This document shows, one piece after another, positions 18,001-27,602 of a DNA stretch of 64,000 nucleotides. The stretch is from NCBI GenBank assembly GCA_016718805.1, contig JADKCP010000011.1:310001-374000 (forward strand), given 5' to 3'. A model generated the notes under the pieces. It did not search any database, was not told the DNA's origin, and saw only the letters and a list, made by a program, of their open reading frames with translations. Source of the DNA: Bacteroidota bacterium (GTDB lineage Bacteria; Bacteroidota; Bacteroidia; UBA4408). The translations under genes were made by a program, and so were the position numbers. Numbering within the stretch: the stretch's first letter is position 1; each line of letters begins with the position of its first letter.

Positions 18001-18364
18001 AAACCGTTTTAACAAACTCAAGTTCCTGTTCAGAAGTTTCGTCATTCGAATTAATAAATTCAATCAATCGAATAAGAACAACGACCTTTTGCTTTTGCGT
18101 AAGTTCCTTATTGATCTCAGTACAAATTTTTAAAACTTTTACTGAATTTACCGAAGTCTTTTTTTTACGTTTTTCGCTATCTCCACCACCCTGCAATTTC
18201 TCAACAAATTCGTCAAAGAGCTTTAAATACTCATCTACTAATTCTTGATTGAGTTGCTGTTTTAAAAATGATTGAACAATATACCTTCCTGAATTAGTAA
18301 CACCATCAACTTTTGCAATAATTGCGAAAAGTTGCATAAGGGCTTTCAGAATTCGTTCACTCAT
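15035..18364 (-). CDS. ABCG-type ABC transporter, fused ATPase/permease with TerB-like N-terminus
   Basis: A 1109-residue protein. Residues 1-140 look like a TerB/DjlA-like helical domain (LFAIIAKVDGVTNSGRYIV). Residues ~165-235 are strand-rich and FHA-like in position. The ATPase spans ~245-480: Walker A GGSGAGKST (281-289), signature SGGQRKR (388-394), Walker B VLFVDEPTSGL (407-417), H-loop VVIHQPSSE. A CVTCG motif lies at 493-497. An ABC2-type membrane domain with about five helices covers 585-750, then a long polar coiled-coil-rich region (~790-1060) and a last helix (~1073-1090). ATPase-before-membrane order and the VIHQPS motif are typical of the eukaryote-like ABCG/white subfamily. Substrate unknown. 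Single-gene unit. Confidence 0.85.
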   Translation of the reverse strand: MSERILKALMQLFAIIAKVDGVTNSGRYIVQSFLKQQLNQELVDEYLKLFDEFVEKLQGGGDSEKRKKKTSVNSVKVLKICTEINKELTQKQKVVVLIRLIEFINSNDETSEQELEFVKTVSEVFNIEDQEFIRCSTFINSSKNEFSDSSNLLLIDNSKELHENRSRHLYVETLSGEIRVLQISSVSMYILRYFGTAELYLNGQLLTADKAHILTPGSTIRSSKVSPIYYSDIISSFMTDKTASKIVFQTKSLEFKFKNEKIGLHKFNMFEESGTLIGIMGGSGAGKSTLLNILNGNDKPSGGEVLINGINIHTEKNKIEGVIGHVSQDDLLIEQLTVFQNLFYNAKLCFDNLSDKEISKIVLELLISIGLYETRDLKVGSPLEKTISGGQRKRLNIALELIREPSVLFVDEPTSGLSSRDSENIMDLLKELALKGKLVFVVIHQPSSEIFKMFDKLIILDLGGYAIYNGNPVEAIIYFKTLVNHVNANESECVTCGNVNPEQIFNIIESKVLDEYGDQTQTRKISPKEWNEFYTQKLEPDVEAGTVETEIPKSTFRIPNKIKQFGVFITRDVLSKLTNKQYLIINLFEAPVLALILSYLVRYFKSDVSNKAGYVFYDNENMPAYMFMSVVVALFIGLTVSAEEIIADRKILKRESFLNLSKGSYLFSKVSIMFTLSAIQTLSFILIGNTILGIKGMYLDYWFVLFTTSCFANMLGLNISASFNSAVTIYILIPFLIIPQLLLSGVIVKFDKLNPVITTQGTVPVSGEVMTSRWAFEALAVNQFKKNEFEKNFYMLDKSINVYNFRKDDWLKALKAKVDNCENIVLDINERNDKSKIAELEYDLSVLKSEYEKHNQKDKNSPVFKALDKLTLKDFNRGISGQLKEYNKQLDKYFIHNENIYRNKKDSLVTQKIFEWGSEGITLTPQQLDLYNGKKSETTELTALQRFQEQRRRKLLIEKDSTLKDSLSALSAPLVVSRYTSADSAIVRKVKEDGENRLNDLKSNYVNKSLDDLVTNIQDFDKIVEVDSKLIQRKNPVYLDPPKNSIIRAHFFAPRKRVFGQYFDTFWVNISVIWAMSLLLAFTLYFDVLKKLMDFFGDFSSRFKFLKKK

Positions 18365-18387
18365 TGGCTTGGGCGGTTAATTAGGTT

Positions 18388-18427
18388 AAAAAAAAAAGAC
18401 ATTACAACTCGAGGTATAATGTCTTTT
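18388..18427 (-). terminator. Intrinsic terminator of the 140-residue protein gene
   Basis: An 11-bp perfect stem AAAAGACATTA/TAATGTCTTTT (18394-18404 with 18417-18427), 12-base loop, and an 11-base T-run on the minus strand. It separates this gene from the downstream ABC transporter. Confidence 0.85.
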
Positions 18428-18445
18428 AAGTATTTTGCAATACAG

Positions 18446-18868
18446 TTATTGTTTAAAACTAATGAGCAATACAGCGCATCCAGACGTAGAGCTTGTTTTA
18501 TTTAGTTTAGCTTCCATTGTTACATCCATTGTGTTGGTGAATTTAAAATCCCAGTATGGAGAGTTCATTTGATCGGCATTGCTAAACAATAAATTTCGTT
18601 CTTTATCGTATAATTCAAAGGTTAGGTTTCCATCGGTTAATCCACTGCAAGCAGCTATTCTATATTGAGAACCGCCGTAAAAGGTTGCATGAAATTCAGC
18701 AACTTCTTTATCCAGTAAAAGTGCTCGGTATTGTTGACCATCTGAAATATACTGATTGGTTAAATTTTTTACACAAGCATTTGCAATGGTATCGCATTGA
18801 GCGTTTGCTTTGCTGCTAATCAACAGCACACATAAAATAAAAGCAATTTTTGAAATGATAGTTTTCAT
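18446..18868 (-). CDS. Small exported protein of unknown function (140 aa)
   Basis: Family not recognised. The signal peptide (MKTIISKIAFILCVLLISSK, ending ANA) is followed by a ~117-residue mature protein with cysteines in QCDTIANACVKN, IAACSGLTDG and SGCAVLLIS, compatible with disulfides in the periplasm. Strand-like segments (NLTFELYDKERNLLFSN; YWDFKFTNTMDVTMEAKLN) suggest a small beta-sandwich, possibly ligand-binding. It lies downstream of a lipoprotein gene on the same strand (gap 95 bases) and is closed by a strong terminator. Confidence 0.7.
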   Translation of the reverse strand: MKTIISKIAFILCVLLISSKANAQCDTIANACVKNLTNQYISDGQQYRALLLDKEVAEFHATFYGGSQYRIAACSGLTDGNLTFELYDKERNLLFSNADQMNSPYWDFKFTNTMDVTMEAKLNKTSSTSGCAVLLISFKQ

Positions 18869-18963
18869 ATTTTTTGGTTTATTTTTATATTCCTTACATG
18901 GATAACAAAAGCTGAAAAATGCTTGGTTGTCGATGAAAGAACTTTTATTTTATTGATTTCTAA

Positions 18964-19863
18964 TTATCCAACAATTAAGCTGCGTATATGATTTATTTTT
19001 TCAGTAATAACTTTCAACTGTGCTTCAGTGATAACAACTTCTGATTTACTGTTAATGGTTGTTACTTTATTAGTTACATCAGTAGTTGGAGCAACAAAAG
19101 TGTATTTTTGTTCAATTGCATCAAAATCATAAGCTAAGTCAATTAACGCATCAACGAACTCTGTATATTCAGGTTGTTGGTAATACGGTGTCAATAGCTT
19201 GATTAAATTATCGAGTGAAGATTTTTGCTCTCCAATGCGATTAGCAATTTCTTGATTTGGTTTTGCTTTTACTAAACTGGTAGTAAAATATAAGCTTTCA
19301 ACCCAACCTCCGGCAATAATCAATGCACTTACATCTGTTCTTTCATTGTCTTTAAGATATGAATCGCTAGCACGATAAGCAGCTGAAGTCATTCCTAACA
19401 AGGAATCTTTATTTGCTAAATTTCCTTCGAAACGCTTCATTAAAGATGCATCAAACGCACCGGAAACTCCAATATCATCTGCAAGTTTTTTTACTACTTT
19501 TAAATAACCGATTGCATCCTGAGGTTGTTCGTAAATAGTTACATAACCTAAATCAGCACCGTATACACCTAGGTTTAAAGCCTTTTTGTAGTTGGTTGAA
19601 TAGGTTGTGCTTTTACTTGCTGCATTCAAAATGTCTTTGGTGTAATTGGCGCCTAACTTCTTTAATAAAAGTGAGGTTTCAATTGGTGAAGGAATACTGA
19701 ACAAAGCTCCATTCACATTCACAAGGTTGGTTTTAGTACTGTCAACAGCAACTACATCCTCGCTACTCTTTTCTTTGTCGCCACCACCACAGCTATAAAA
19801 TGTTATAGCGGGAACTGCCAACAAAAATGCTAATTTCCTGATGTGTAATTTTTTAAGTGTCAT
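18964..19863 (-). CDS. Lipoprotein of unknown function (299 aa)
   Basis: A signal peptide with lipobox: KLAFLLAVPAITFYSC followed by GGGDKEKSSED, a typical Gly/acidic linker after the lipidated Cys. The mature ~275 residues are largely helical (e.g. ETSLLLKKLGANYTKDILNA; VVKKLADDIGVSGAFDASLM) and contain one WVESLYF motif. I do not recognise the fold with certainty. The protein should be membrane anchored facing the periplasm. The gene is upstream of the small exported protein at 18446-18868 and may share a transcript with it. Confidence 0.75.
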   Translation of the reverse strand: MTLKKLHIRKLAFLLAVPAITFYSCGGGDKEKSSEDVVAVDSTKTNLVNVNGALFSIPSPIETSLLLKKLGANYTKDILNAASKSTTYSTNYKKALNLGVYGADLGYVTIYEQPQDAIGYLKVVKKLADDIGVSGAFDASLMKRFEGNLANKDSLLGMTSAAYRASDSYLKDNERTDVSALIIAGGWVESLYFTTSLVKAKPNQEIANRIGEQKSSLDNLIKLLTPYYQQPEYTEFVDALIDLAYDFDAIEQKYTFVAPTTDVTNKVTTINSKSEVVITEAQLKVITEKINHIRSLIVG

Positions 19864-20142
19864 ATCAAAGAATGATTTTTGTTTTAGTAATTAGGGTGCA
19901 AGTAATGAAAAAATATTTAATTGTCAAAATAAAAATGGCTGTAAACGTATATTCAATTTTTCCCCAAGTTTTTTAAGACTTAAACAACAAATCTTAATTA
20001 TTTGAACAAATTCGTATTACTTGTAAGAATGTATAATCGTTTTGTCGTAGTAAAAAATCACGAAACAAAACATCCAATTATTAAAAGTAAAAAAGCCACT
20101 CCCATTTTCCGGAAGTGGCTTTTTTACTAAGCATTCAAGCTA
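19864..20142. other. AT-rich intergenic region with a terminator and no gene
   Basis: The 279 bases between the lipoprotein start and the giant T9SS gene end contain no ORF, tRNA or recognisable riboswitch. The left part should carry the lipoprotein promoter, but no good TAnnTTTG box was found. An imperfect inverted repeat (GTTTTGTCG at 20039 with CGAAACAAAAC ending at 20071) is weak. The terminator is listed separately. Confidence 0.5.
20086..20126 (-). terminator. Intrinsic terminator of the giant subtilase-like gene
   Basis: An 11-bp perfect stem AAAAAGCCACT/AGTGGCTTTTT (20090-20100 with 20114-20124), 13-base loop, T-rich tail on the minus strand, 19 bases after the stop at 20143. Confidence 0.85.
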
Positions 20143-21299
20143 TTAATATTGTATAGCGACACGCAAGGTTTTTATTACATTGCTTTTGTCTTCAATTTGA
20201 ATTAAATAAACTCCTTGTGCCAATTGATTCAAATTTAATTTTTGAACATTTTCACCTTCAACCACATCGGCAGTTTCACGCTGTACAACATTTCCTAAAA
20301 CATCCATTACTTTGAACGTGTAAGCACTATTTTCGAAAGCAACAAATGAAACCGACACTATACCGGATGAAGGATTTGGAAACACCTTAAACTCGTTTTC
20401 AACAGTTAGTGTTTCTTCCTCTAAATCTGCTCCTGCAATTGTACGACAACCTGAATTCATTGTAATAGCTAAACTTTTACTAGCAGATGAACCACAGGTA
20501 TTTTTAGCTTTTACGGTTAAGGTAATTGAACTTGAAGTGGCAGAAGTATATTTTACGGTGGCAGTAGTACCTGTTGGTGTCCCAACAAAACTAGCACCTC
20601 CACTAATTGTCCAAGTATATGAACTTGCCCCACTAACAGCTGCTATTGAATAAATAACCGAAGCGTTGCTCTTACATACAGTTGTAGCTCCAGTTATTGC
20701 ACCTGGTTGTGCTGGCGCTGCATACACTGTTATACTCGATGCTGTACTTGAACCACAGCAATTTACAGCCTTAACTGTAATTGCACCTGAACTTGTAAAA
20801 TTAGTTCCAAAACTTACTTTAATGGAAGTTCCATTGTTTGAAGTAATACTAGCTCCTGATGGAACAGTCCATTGATAAGAAGTTGCACCGTATACAGCTG
20901 CAATTGAATAAACCTGACCAGTTTTACGACAAACATTGGTGCTAGGTCCACTTATAGTTCCTGCATTGTTGGGTTTTGATTGAATTGATTTGCTAATGGT
21001 TGGTCCATTGCCACAAGCATTACTAGCATATACTGAAATAACACCTGATACAAAACCTGATGGTAGTAATACATCTACTTCATATTCGTTGTTAGAACTA
21101 ACACCATATAAGGTTAAAGGATTTCCACTATGACCTAAACCATCCGTAATAATGCATCCTGCAGGTGCTGACCATGTATAAGATGTTGCAGTAGGAACAG
21201 CTAATATCTCGTATTCATAAGTATTTCCTCCACATACACCAAATGCCTGATTATCATCGGATCCACTCGCATACCATACCGGACTTGCAGGTGCAGTAC

Positions 21300-22560
21300 C
21301 TGAAACTCCTACTGTTACAGAAGCAGTTGCTAAGCAGCCATTGGCATCATTCACCGTTACAGTATAATTTCCAGCAGCTAACGCAGTAACATTTGCTCCT
21401 ATTTTTCCTGTTGGGTTCCAAGTATAAGCATATCCAAGTGTACCTCCACTCGCAACAACAGTTGCAGTTCCAGTGCTTACTCCACAACCTGAAGGTGTAC
21501 TTGAGGTACTTAAACTAATAGCGCTTGGTACTTGTATGCTTGCTGAATTTGAAGCCAAACACCCATTGGCATCTGTTACTGTATATGAATAAGTACCTGC
21601 AGCTAAATTAGTAGTTGCAGTGTTTGAATAGGTATAACCCGGGCTACCACCACTGGCCGATAGATTTACACTACCGGTTTGTCCAAAACATGCTGGTTGT
21701 AAAGCAGTTGCACTTAACAAAAGCTGACTTGGCGCTTGATTTACTAATGCACTTGTTGAAGCACTGCATCCATTATCATCGCTTACAGTAAAACTGTAGT
21801 TACCTACAGTTAAATTAGTGGTTGCATCGGGACCAAAGGTATAATTTCCGGTACCACCGCTAGCTGTTAAAGTTACATTCCCTAATTGTCCATAACATGC
21901 AGGCTGGCTAACAGTTGCTGTTAAAATTAATTGTGAAGGTGCTGCATTTATTGTAGCAGTTGTTGATGCGCTACAGCCATTTTCATCACTAACTGTATAG
22001 GCAAATGTTCCGGCACTTAAATTTGTGACTGGCGTTGCGTCGTAACTATAATTACCAACTCCTCCACTTGCTGCTAAGACAACAGATCCTAACTCATTAA
22101 AACATAATGGTTGAGTAACAGTAGCTTGTAGCTGAACAGCAGAAGGTGCTTGATCAATAAATACGGTGGCAGAAGCAGTACATTGATTTCCATCTGTAAC
22201 AGAATATATATAACTTCCAGAAACTAAATTTACGGTTGGTGTTGAATCGTATTGATAATTGCCCACTCCACCGGAAGCTATTAAATTAACACTTCCAGTT
22301 TGCCCGAAACATAATGCTTGCGAGGCAGTTGCTTGTAACAACAATTCGCTTGGTGCTGCATCAATTGTTGCCACTGCATCGGCAGTACATCCATTGGCAT
22401 CGCTCACTTGATATTGATAAGTATTTGCAGCTAAATTAGCGGTTGTGCCTGTATACACATAATTACCAGTGCCTCCATTGGCTATTAAATTTACTGATCC
22501 CAATTGTCCATAGCACAAAGATTGTGTTGCTGTAGCAGCTAAAGTTAATAAGTTGGGTTG
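21300..22560 (-). repeat. Array of six SprB-type protein repeats
   Basis: In frame 2 of the giant gene, units of about 75 residues recur: C(Y/F)GQxGSVNLxASGGxGNYxY, then (S/N)YxYxVxDxNGCxAS. Five are close copies and the sixth (GCGVSTGTATVVASGGTLGY) is diverged. SprB repeats are known from gliding adhesins of Flavobacterium. Boundaries are approximate. Confidence 0.8.
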
Positions 22561-23040
22561 ATTAAACAATCCAGTGTTATATATTACAAAATAATTCGGA
22601 GGTGCTATTAAAGTTACATTGCTCGGAACAATGGAATAATTTCCACCATCTGGAGTACCAACAACAACTTGATTTAAGTTATCAAGCACCGCAAAATCAG
22701 GACCTGAGCTTATAACAGTTGCTGGACTATCATCGTAATCAAATCCGGTTATTGTTGCAGTAAACGTTGGTAAACTATTGCAAAGTGGAGATTGATTATC
22801 AGCAGTAACAAACAAGGAATCAGGCAATATAGTTAAGGTTCCCGGTACATAGGTAACATCAAAATTATTGGTGATAAATGCGCCAGGAACAACAAAATGA
22901 GTCCCTGCTCCTACACCAGTAATTAAGTTAATTGAATAAAAAGTATAAATAGTATCGGTAGCAGCGGTGTAATCATCTTCGTCAATAATAACTGCAACAT
23001 CAGCACCTCCAGAGGCAGTAGTACTATTTACTACAGTTGA

Positions 23041-23345
23041 ACCGTTTACCAATCCTCTTTGATTCACAGTTGCAGTACCATTTACTAAGCCTTTTTGATT
23101 CACCAATCCCTTTTGATTTGCCAATGGGTTACCATTTGCCAAAGTTGCATTTACTGAATCTACCTGATAACCAAACAAGGATGATAAAGCCAGATCAATT
23201 ACTTTTGTTGTATCGTATAAAGGAACATTGTTTACTAATCCTTTTTGATTCACCAATCCTCTTTGATTCACTAATCCTTTTTGACTTACCATAAAACTCA
23301 AATTTGCTAAATCAGAGTTTACCAAACCTCTTTGATTAACCACTG
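23041..23345 (-). repeat. NQ(K/R)GLVN heptad repeats inside the MBG-like region
   Basis: Seven copies of (N/S)Q(K/R)GLVN are encoded: one in VVNQRGLVNS, three in tandem after FMV, two in tandem after NPLA and one after TATV. Copies differ mostly at K/R and in synonymous bases, so this is an old protein-level repeat rather than a fresh microsatellite. The function is unknown. Confidence 0.8.
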
Positions 23346-26300
23346 TTTGATCATCGATTAACGCAACTGCATCTACTAAGGTTGAACTATGGTCGTTTGC
23401 AATAGCATTTATAAAAGTAGTTTGATTAAGAATTGCAATATTTGAAGTATCAAAAGTGTAATCAAAATCTAAATCCAATCCATTAATTTGGTCGCCATAA
23501 GTAAGAACCAAATCTTTTGCCTTAATTACAAGCGGCATTTTTTCTATGGTTAATAATGCATCATTAAAAGAATAGTTATACAATTCTTGTAATCCAATGT
23601 CGCTAGTTGCAGGCGCAGATGCACGAATAAAATATATACCTGCATTGCTTGAGCTAGTTGCCGGAGTGCTGTATTGTATAGCTGACAACCCTAAATCAGC
23701 AAGGGTTAGTCCAAGACTAGCAGGATCTTGCCCATCAACAGTTACGTTTGAAGTAAATACAGGCAAATCTTCACCGTATTTTTTAGTTTTGTTTTGACAG
23801 CTTACTACGACATTTTTCTTAGTTGCTCCAAAAAAATAAAGTGTATCTGAATAACCACCGTCGTTGGTATTTGGGGCAATTGAGGGGTTATAGATTTGCA
23901 CCGGAGGATTACCAAAGAAAGTCGGAACGGTAGCTTGCAATTGATTGTTGGAAAGCACAGTTGTCGCCAATGGTTGGCCTCTGAATATAATTTGTGAATT
24001 AGAAGTAAGAAAGTTACCATCAACAGTAACAGTGAAAGTAACTGTACCTGGAGTAATTGTTTGAGGTATAGCAAGTGAAATAATATCCGGTGTGGGTGCA
24101 GCAAAAGTTCGCATAGCCGCATCAGCATTGGTAAGGCCAAAACCTGACTTTTCATCAAACCTGGTGTATACATTTCATCGGCAGTACTTTGTAAAACCGA
24201 TTTCACCTCAACCGGAGTCATGGTTTGATTATAAAATTTCTGCTTACCTTCAAGTAACAAAGCTGCAACTCCCGCAGCATGCGGAGCAGAGGCTGAAGTA
24301 CCAAAGAAATTTGGGAAGGCATCGGAATCAATATTTACACCCCCCATATTAACGGTAGTATTACCGCCATTTGGCGCACATATATCCGGCTTATTACGCA
24401 CTACTCCATTCACCGGTGTTCCTCCTATTGAAGAGAAAGAAGCAACTGTTGCAGGATTAACTCCATAAGCAGGTGTATTGGTATATAAAACAGCACCTAC
24501 TGCCATTGCACCGGCAGCATTTGCTTGTCCAACAATAGTTGATGTTCCTGAATTGTGCTCGGCAATAACACCCTCGCCTCTAAAAATTATGTACTTAAAA
24601 CGTACATTGCTGTTACCGGAAGCACGGGTAATCATTATACTCGCATTTTGTGGAACTGAACCACCAACAGTAAAGGTTAGTACTTCCAGAGGGTCTCCAC
24701 TAATATTGTTTCGGTTAAATCCGAATAAAGTTATACCATTATCAGCTGTTAAATAAATATCTAAGTCGTTATTAGTACCGGTAGAAACTTGCCCTTGTGA
24801 GTAAATTGAATCTTGCCACTGCATAACAATTACATAATTTCCAGGAGCCAAAACCAGGCTTTGGAATATGTCACCACCACCAAAATCGTGGGCAAAACCG
24901 TTTAATCCATTTGGAGCAGGTACCGGATTAAAATTGTTTTCATATGATTTATCGCCAAAATTTCCTGCCGATGAAAAATAAGAAACTCCCTGAGCAGTAA
25001 CATTATCAACAGCCTTGGCAACTATACCATCTTGAAAGAAAGGTTCTGTGATGAAAGTAATATCATCAACAATTACCTTACAATTGGCATTTTTTAATGC
25101 TACTATACCTTGAGCCATATCGCCCGAACTAATAAAGCCGGTGCGAAATGCCAAATCAGCTTTAGGTGCAATATCATGTACTATTTGCAACATCGCTCTA
25201 CCTTCGTCGGTTTGAACGCCGTATGGATAATCTTTCAAAACTTGGACAGGTGTTGTATTTAGAGGATTTCCAGGTCCCGGTAAATCTCCGTTAACAATAT
25301 CTGTAGCTGCAGGATTACCAACGATGGTATTATAGCTATTTGAAATTACACCTACTTTTACTCCTGCCCCAGCTAAATCATATCCGGTTCGCGCTAAATT
25401 AGATTTAAGTGCAATATCGCCTGCACTTGTTACAATACCTGCGTTAGAAACTGGCGGAAACAAAGGTCGCACATAGTCAATTAAAGTTGGTAAACTGTCA
25501 AGTTTTTTTAGATGAGCAACCGGATACAAACCTGAAATGAATAGTGTATTTGGACCATTGTCAATTAAATCGGTTATACCATAAGGAGTAGTAAGTAAGA
25601 GGTTTAATAAATTTTGATATTGTCCGGCAAGTGCAATAACTTCAATATACACACTATCTTGTTCTATTTGATATATGTTATCAAGTGTATCGCTAACCGA
25701 AGGATTAAAATTGTAGTACAAAGAAGTTAATTCTGACCCAATCAATGAACCCACTTTACCGGTTGGATCAGGCGGGTAATATGGAAATATACATGGGCCT
25801 TGACTAATTTGAGCTACATCAGAAGCAGTACATCCATTGGTTGGATTAGTAACAGTTAAAGTATACGTTCCAATTGCATCTATTGTAGGTTGGGCTTGCA
25901 AGTTTGAATTGGTAAAATTTCCACCGGCTGTAGTCCAACTAAAGTTTACACCCTGAGTCGTTGATGAACCAGCTAATTGTCGTGTTAAATAAGCACATGA
26001 TATTACGTTGTCAGGTCCAGCATTTACATTAGGAGCAACTTTATCCTCGGTTACAACTGCTATGTCGGTTGCCGAACAACCACCAGTGGCAGTTGTAACA
26101 GTAAGTGTGTAAGTACCGGCGGTTGTAACTGTAGGATTAGCAATATTTGTCGCAGAAGTAATTGTTCCACCATATGATGCTACCCAAGAATAACTTACAC
26201 CTGCGGTTGTAGACGATCCGGATAATTGAGCGGTTGGCATTGCACAAGTTAAAACATTATCTGAACCTGCATTTGCTGTTGGGGTTGTACAAGTAGTTAC

Positions 26301-27409
26301 TAGCAAAGGAGCATATACCATGCTAACTCCACATTGTAAATTTACTTGGCTTCCACTCCATAAGGCACCAACAATATCGCTATTACCTGTTCCAGACCCA
26401 ACACTTATTGCGGTATAAGGAGCCCAAACAGTTCCAGCCCATTTGGTATGGGTTGAGGAGGAACCATTTGCTATTTTAAATCCGGTTTGAGCTGTACTGT
26501 GTGTTTCTAAATAAATTCGAGAAGCACTTCCACCATTTATAATACTTACACCTAATTTCTCAAGAAGGACATTGTTGTGTACATAAATTCGGATGGTTCC
26601 TGAAGGTCGATTCTTAAAATCGAATACGAAAGTGTTACTGGTTCCGGATTTATTTTCAATTCTATCAAAAACATATACGCCAGTATCACTGAATGTGAGT
26701 GTTTTATTTCCAGAAAGTTTAACTTTACCATACTTGCCAGCAACAACTGTTTTATTGCCGGTTATATCTGCAACAACAGGACATGCTGGGAAAACATTGA
26801 CCGCAGGTAAAACGGGAAAAGCAGGCAAACTTGGAGCTGAAGTTACATTACCACCTGCCGGAGTTGGTCCGGTATAAGTTGTTCCGGTAGGATGTGTAAC
26901 CTTGCCGGCTACAGTTCCACCACCCACAACACAATTACCGTTTACATCTATATTGCCAGACAAAGTAGCATTGGATCCAACAGAAACAATTGTTCCAGTA
27001 ACTGCAGGAGAATTAGCTGCTGTAATTTTACCGGAAACAACATTACTATTTGCTAAAATTACTTTTCCAAGGCTACTTATGTTGGCCATAATCGATGCAC
27101 TTCCACTTGTACTCACAAGTTTTAAACTACCAACAGTACCTCCACCAGTTACACTTGAAGACGATCCCATAAATACCCCAGCACCAGGTGATGAAGGTGA
27201 TGTACAGCCGCTTTGGATACTTCCTGAAAACAACACAAAATCAGACATTTGCAATTGTTGACCGAAACTTTGCTGACCAAACAATAAAACAAGTCCTGCA
27301 ACTGACAAGGTTCTACCTGAAAATGCAACAACTGATTTCAGCCATTTTTGCTGACGAATAAAGATATTTTTCATATTAATGGTATTTTTTAGTGGTTATA
27401 TTAACGAAA

Positions 27410-27417
27410 CAAATATA
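27410..27417 (-). promoter_or_regulatory. Candidate -7 box (TATATTTG) of the giant T9SS gene
   Basis: Minus-strand TATATTTG matches TAnnTTTG, 36 bases upstream of the ATG at 27374. No -33 TTG at standard spacing. Confidence 0.4.
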
Positions 27418-27547
27418 CTTTTTTTTTTGACATAGAATAATACTAATCAAAGAATTAATAATCATTTAATGATTCTAAAAATCAATTACTTACATTCGTT
27501 AAAAGCGATGCGGTTAAACGTCTAAAAACTAAAAAGGTTTTACTACT

Positions 27548-27580
27548 AAAAAGCCGCCTCATTTATTAGTGAGACGGCTT
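27548..27580 (-). terminator. Intrinsic terminator of clpB
   Basis: Stem AAGCCG-CTCA/TGAG-CGGCTT with one mismatch (27551-27561 with 27570-27580), then a T-run on the minus strand, 22 bases after the clpB stop. Confidence 0.8.
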
Positions 27581-27602
27581 AGAATAAAAGCTTAGGGATG
27601 TC

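Larger units (their letters stand above)
20143..27374 (-). pseudogene. Giant subtilase-like T9SS surface protein, interrupted by a single-base frameshift
   Basis: Two overlapping frames form one gene of about 2,410 codons. Frame 1 (from ATG 27374) encodes a signal peptide; a Gly/Ser-rich beta-solenoid-like segment (~60-355); two PKD/Ig-like repeats (~365-525); and a subtilase-like domain (~645-1070) with GTSASAPHAAG (Ser 1027) and oxyanion-type Asn 805. The usual catalytic Asp position reads VISNSYN (Asn 679), and the His motif is replaced by TDEGRAML. After DEMYTPG (about 24160) the continuation FDEKSGFGLTNADAA lies in the next frame. Frame 2 encodes an MBG-like region with NQ(K/R)GLVN heptads, six SprB-type repeats, PKD-like domains and a type A sorting tail. 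One missing T in GGTTTGATG would explain the break. No other lesion was seen, so it may be a sequencing error, a recent mutation, or phase variation. Confidence 0.8.

Noticed and set aside
20039..20071. Inverted repeat GTTTTGTCG ... CGAAACAAAAC as an operator or small RNA
   Set aside because: Imperfect with a bulge, AT-rich, and no promoter or T-tract; likely chance.
23041..23345. Regular short DNA repeats that look CRISPR-like (GATTCACCAATCC units)
   Set aside because: They are in frame with the surface protein, encode NQ(K/R)GLVN, and have no unique spacers of constant length or cas genes.
23805..24114. Leu/Pro-rich C-terminal extension of the first frame of the subtilase-like gene
   Set aside because: It is out-of-frame translation of the second frame after the frameshift; the composition is unlike any domain.
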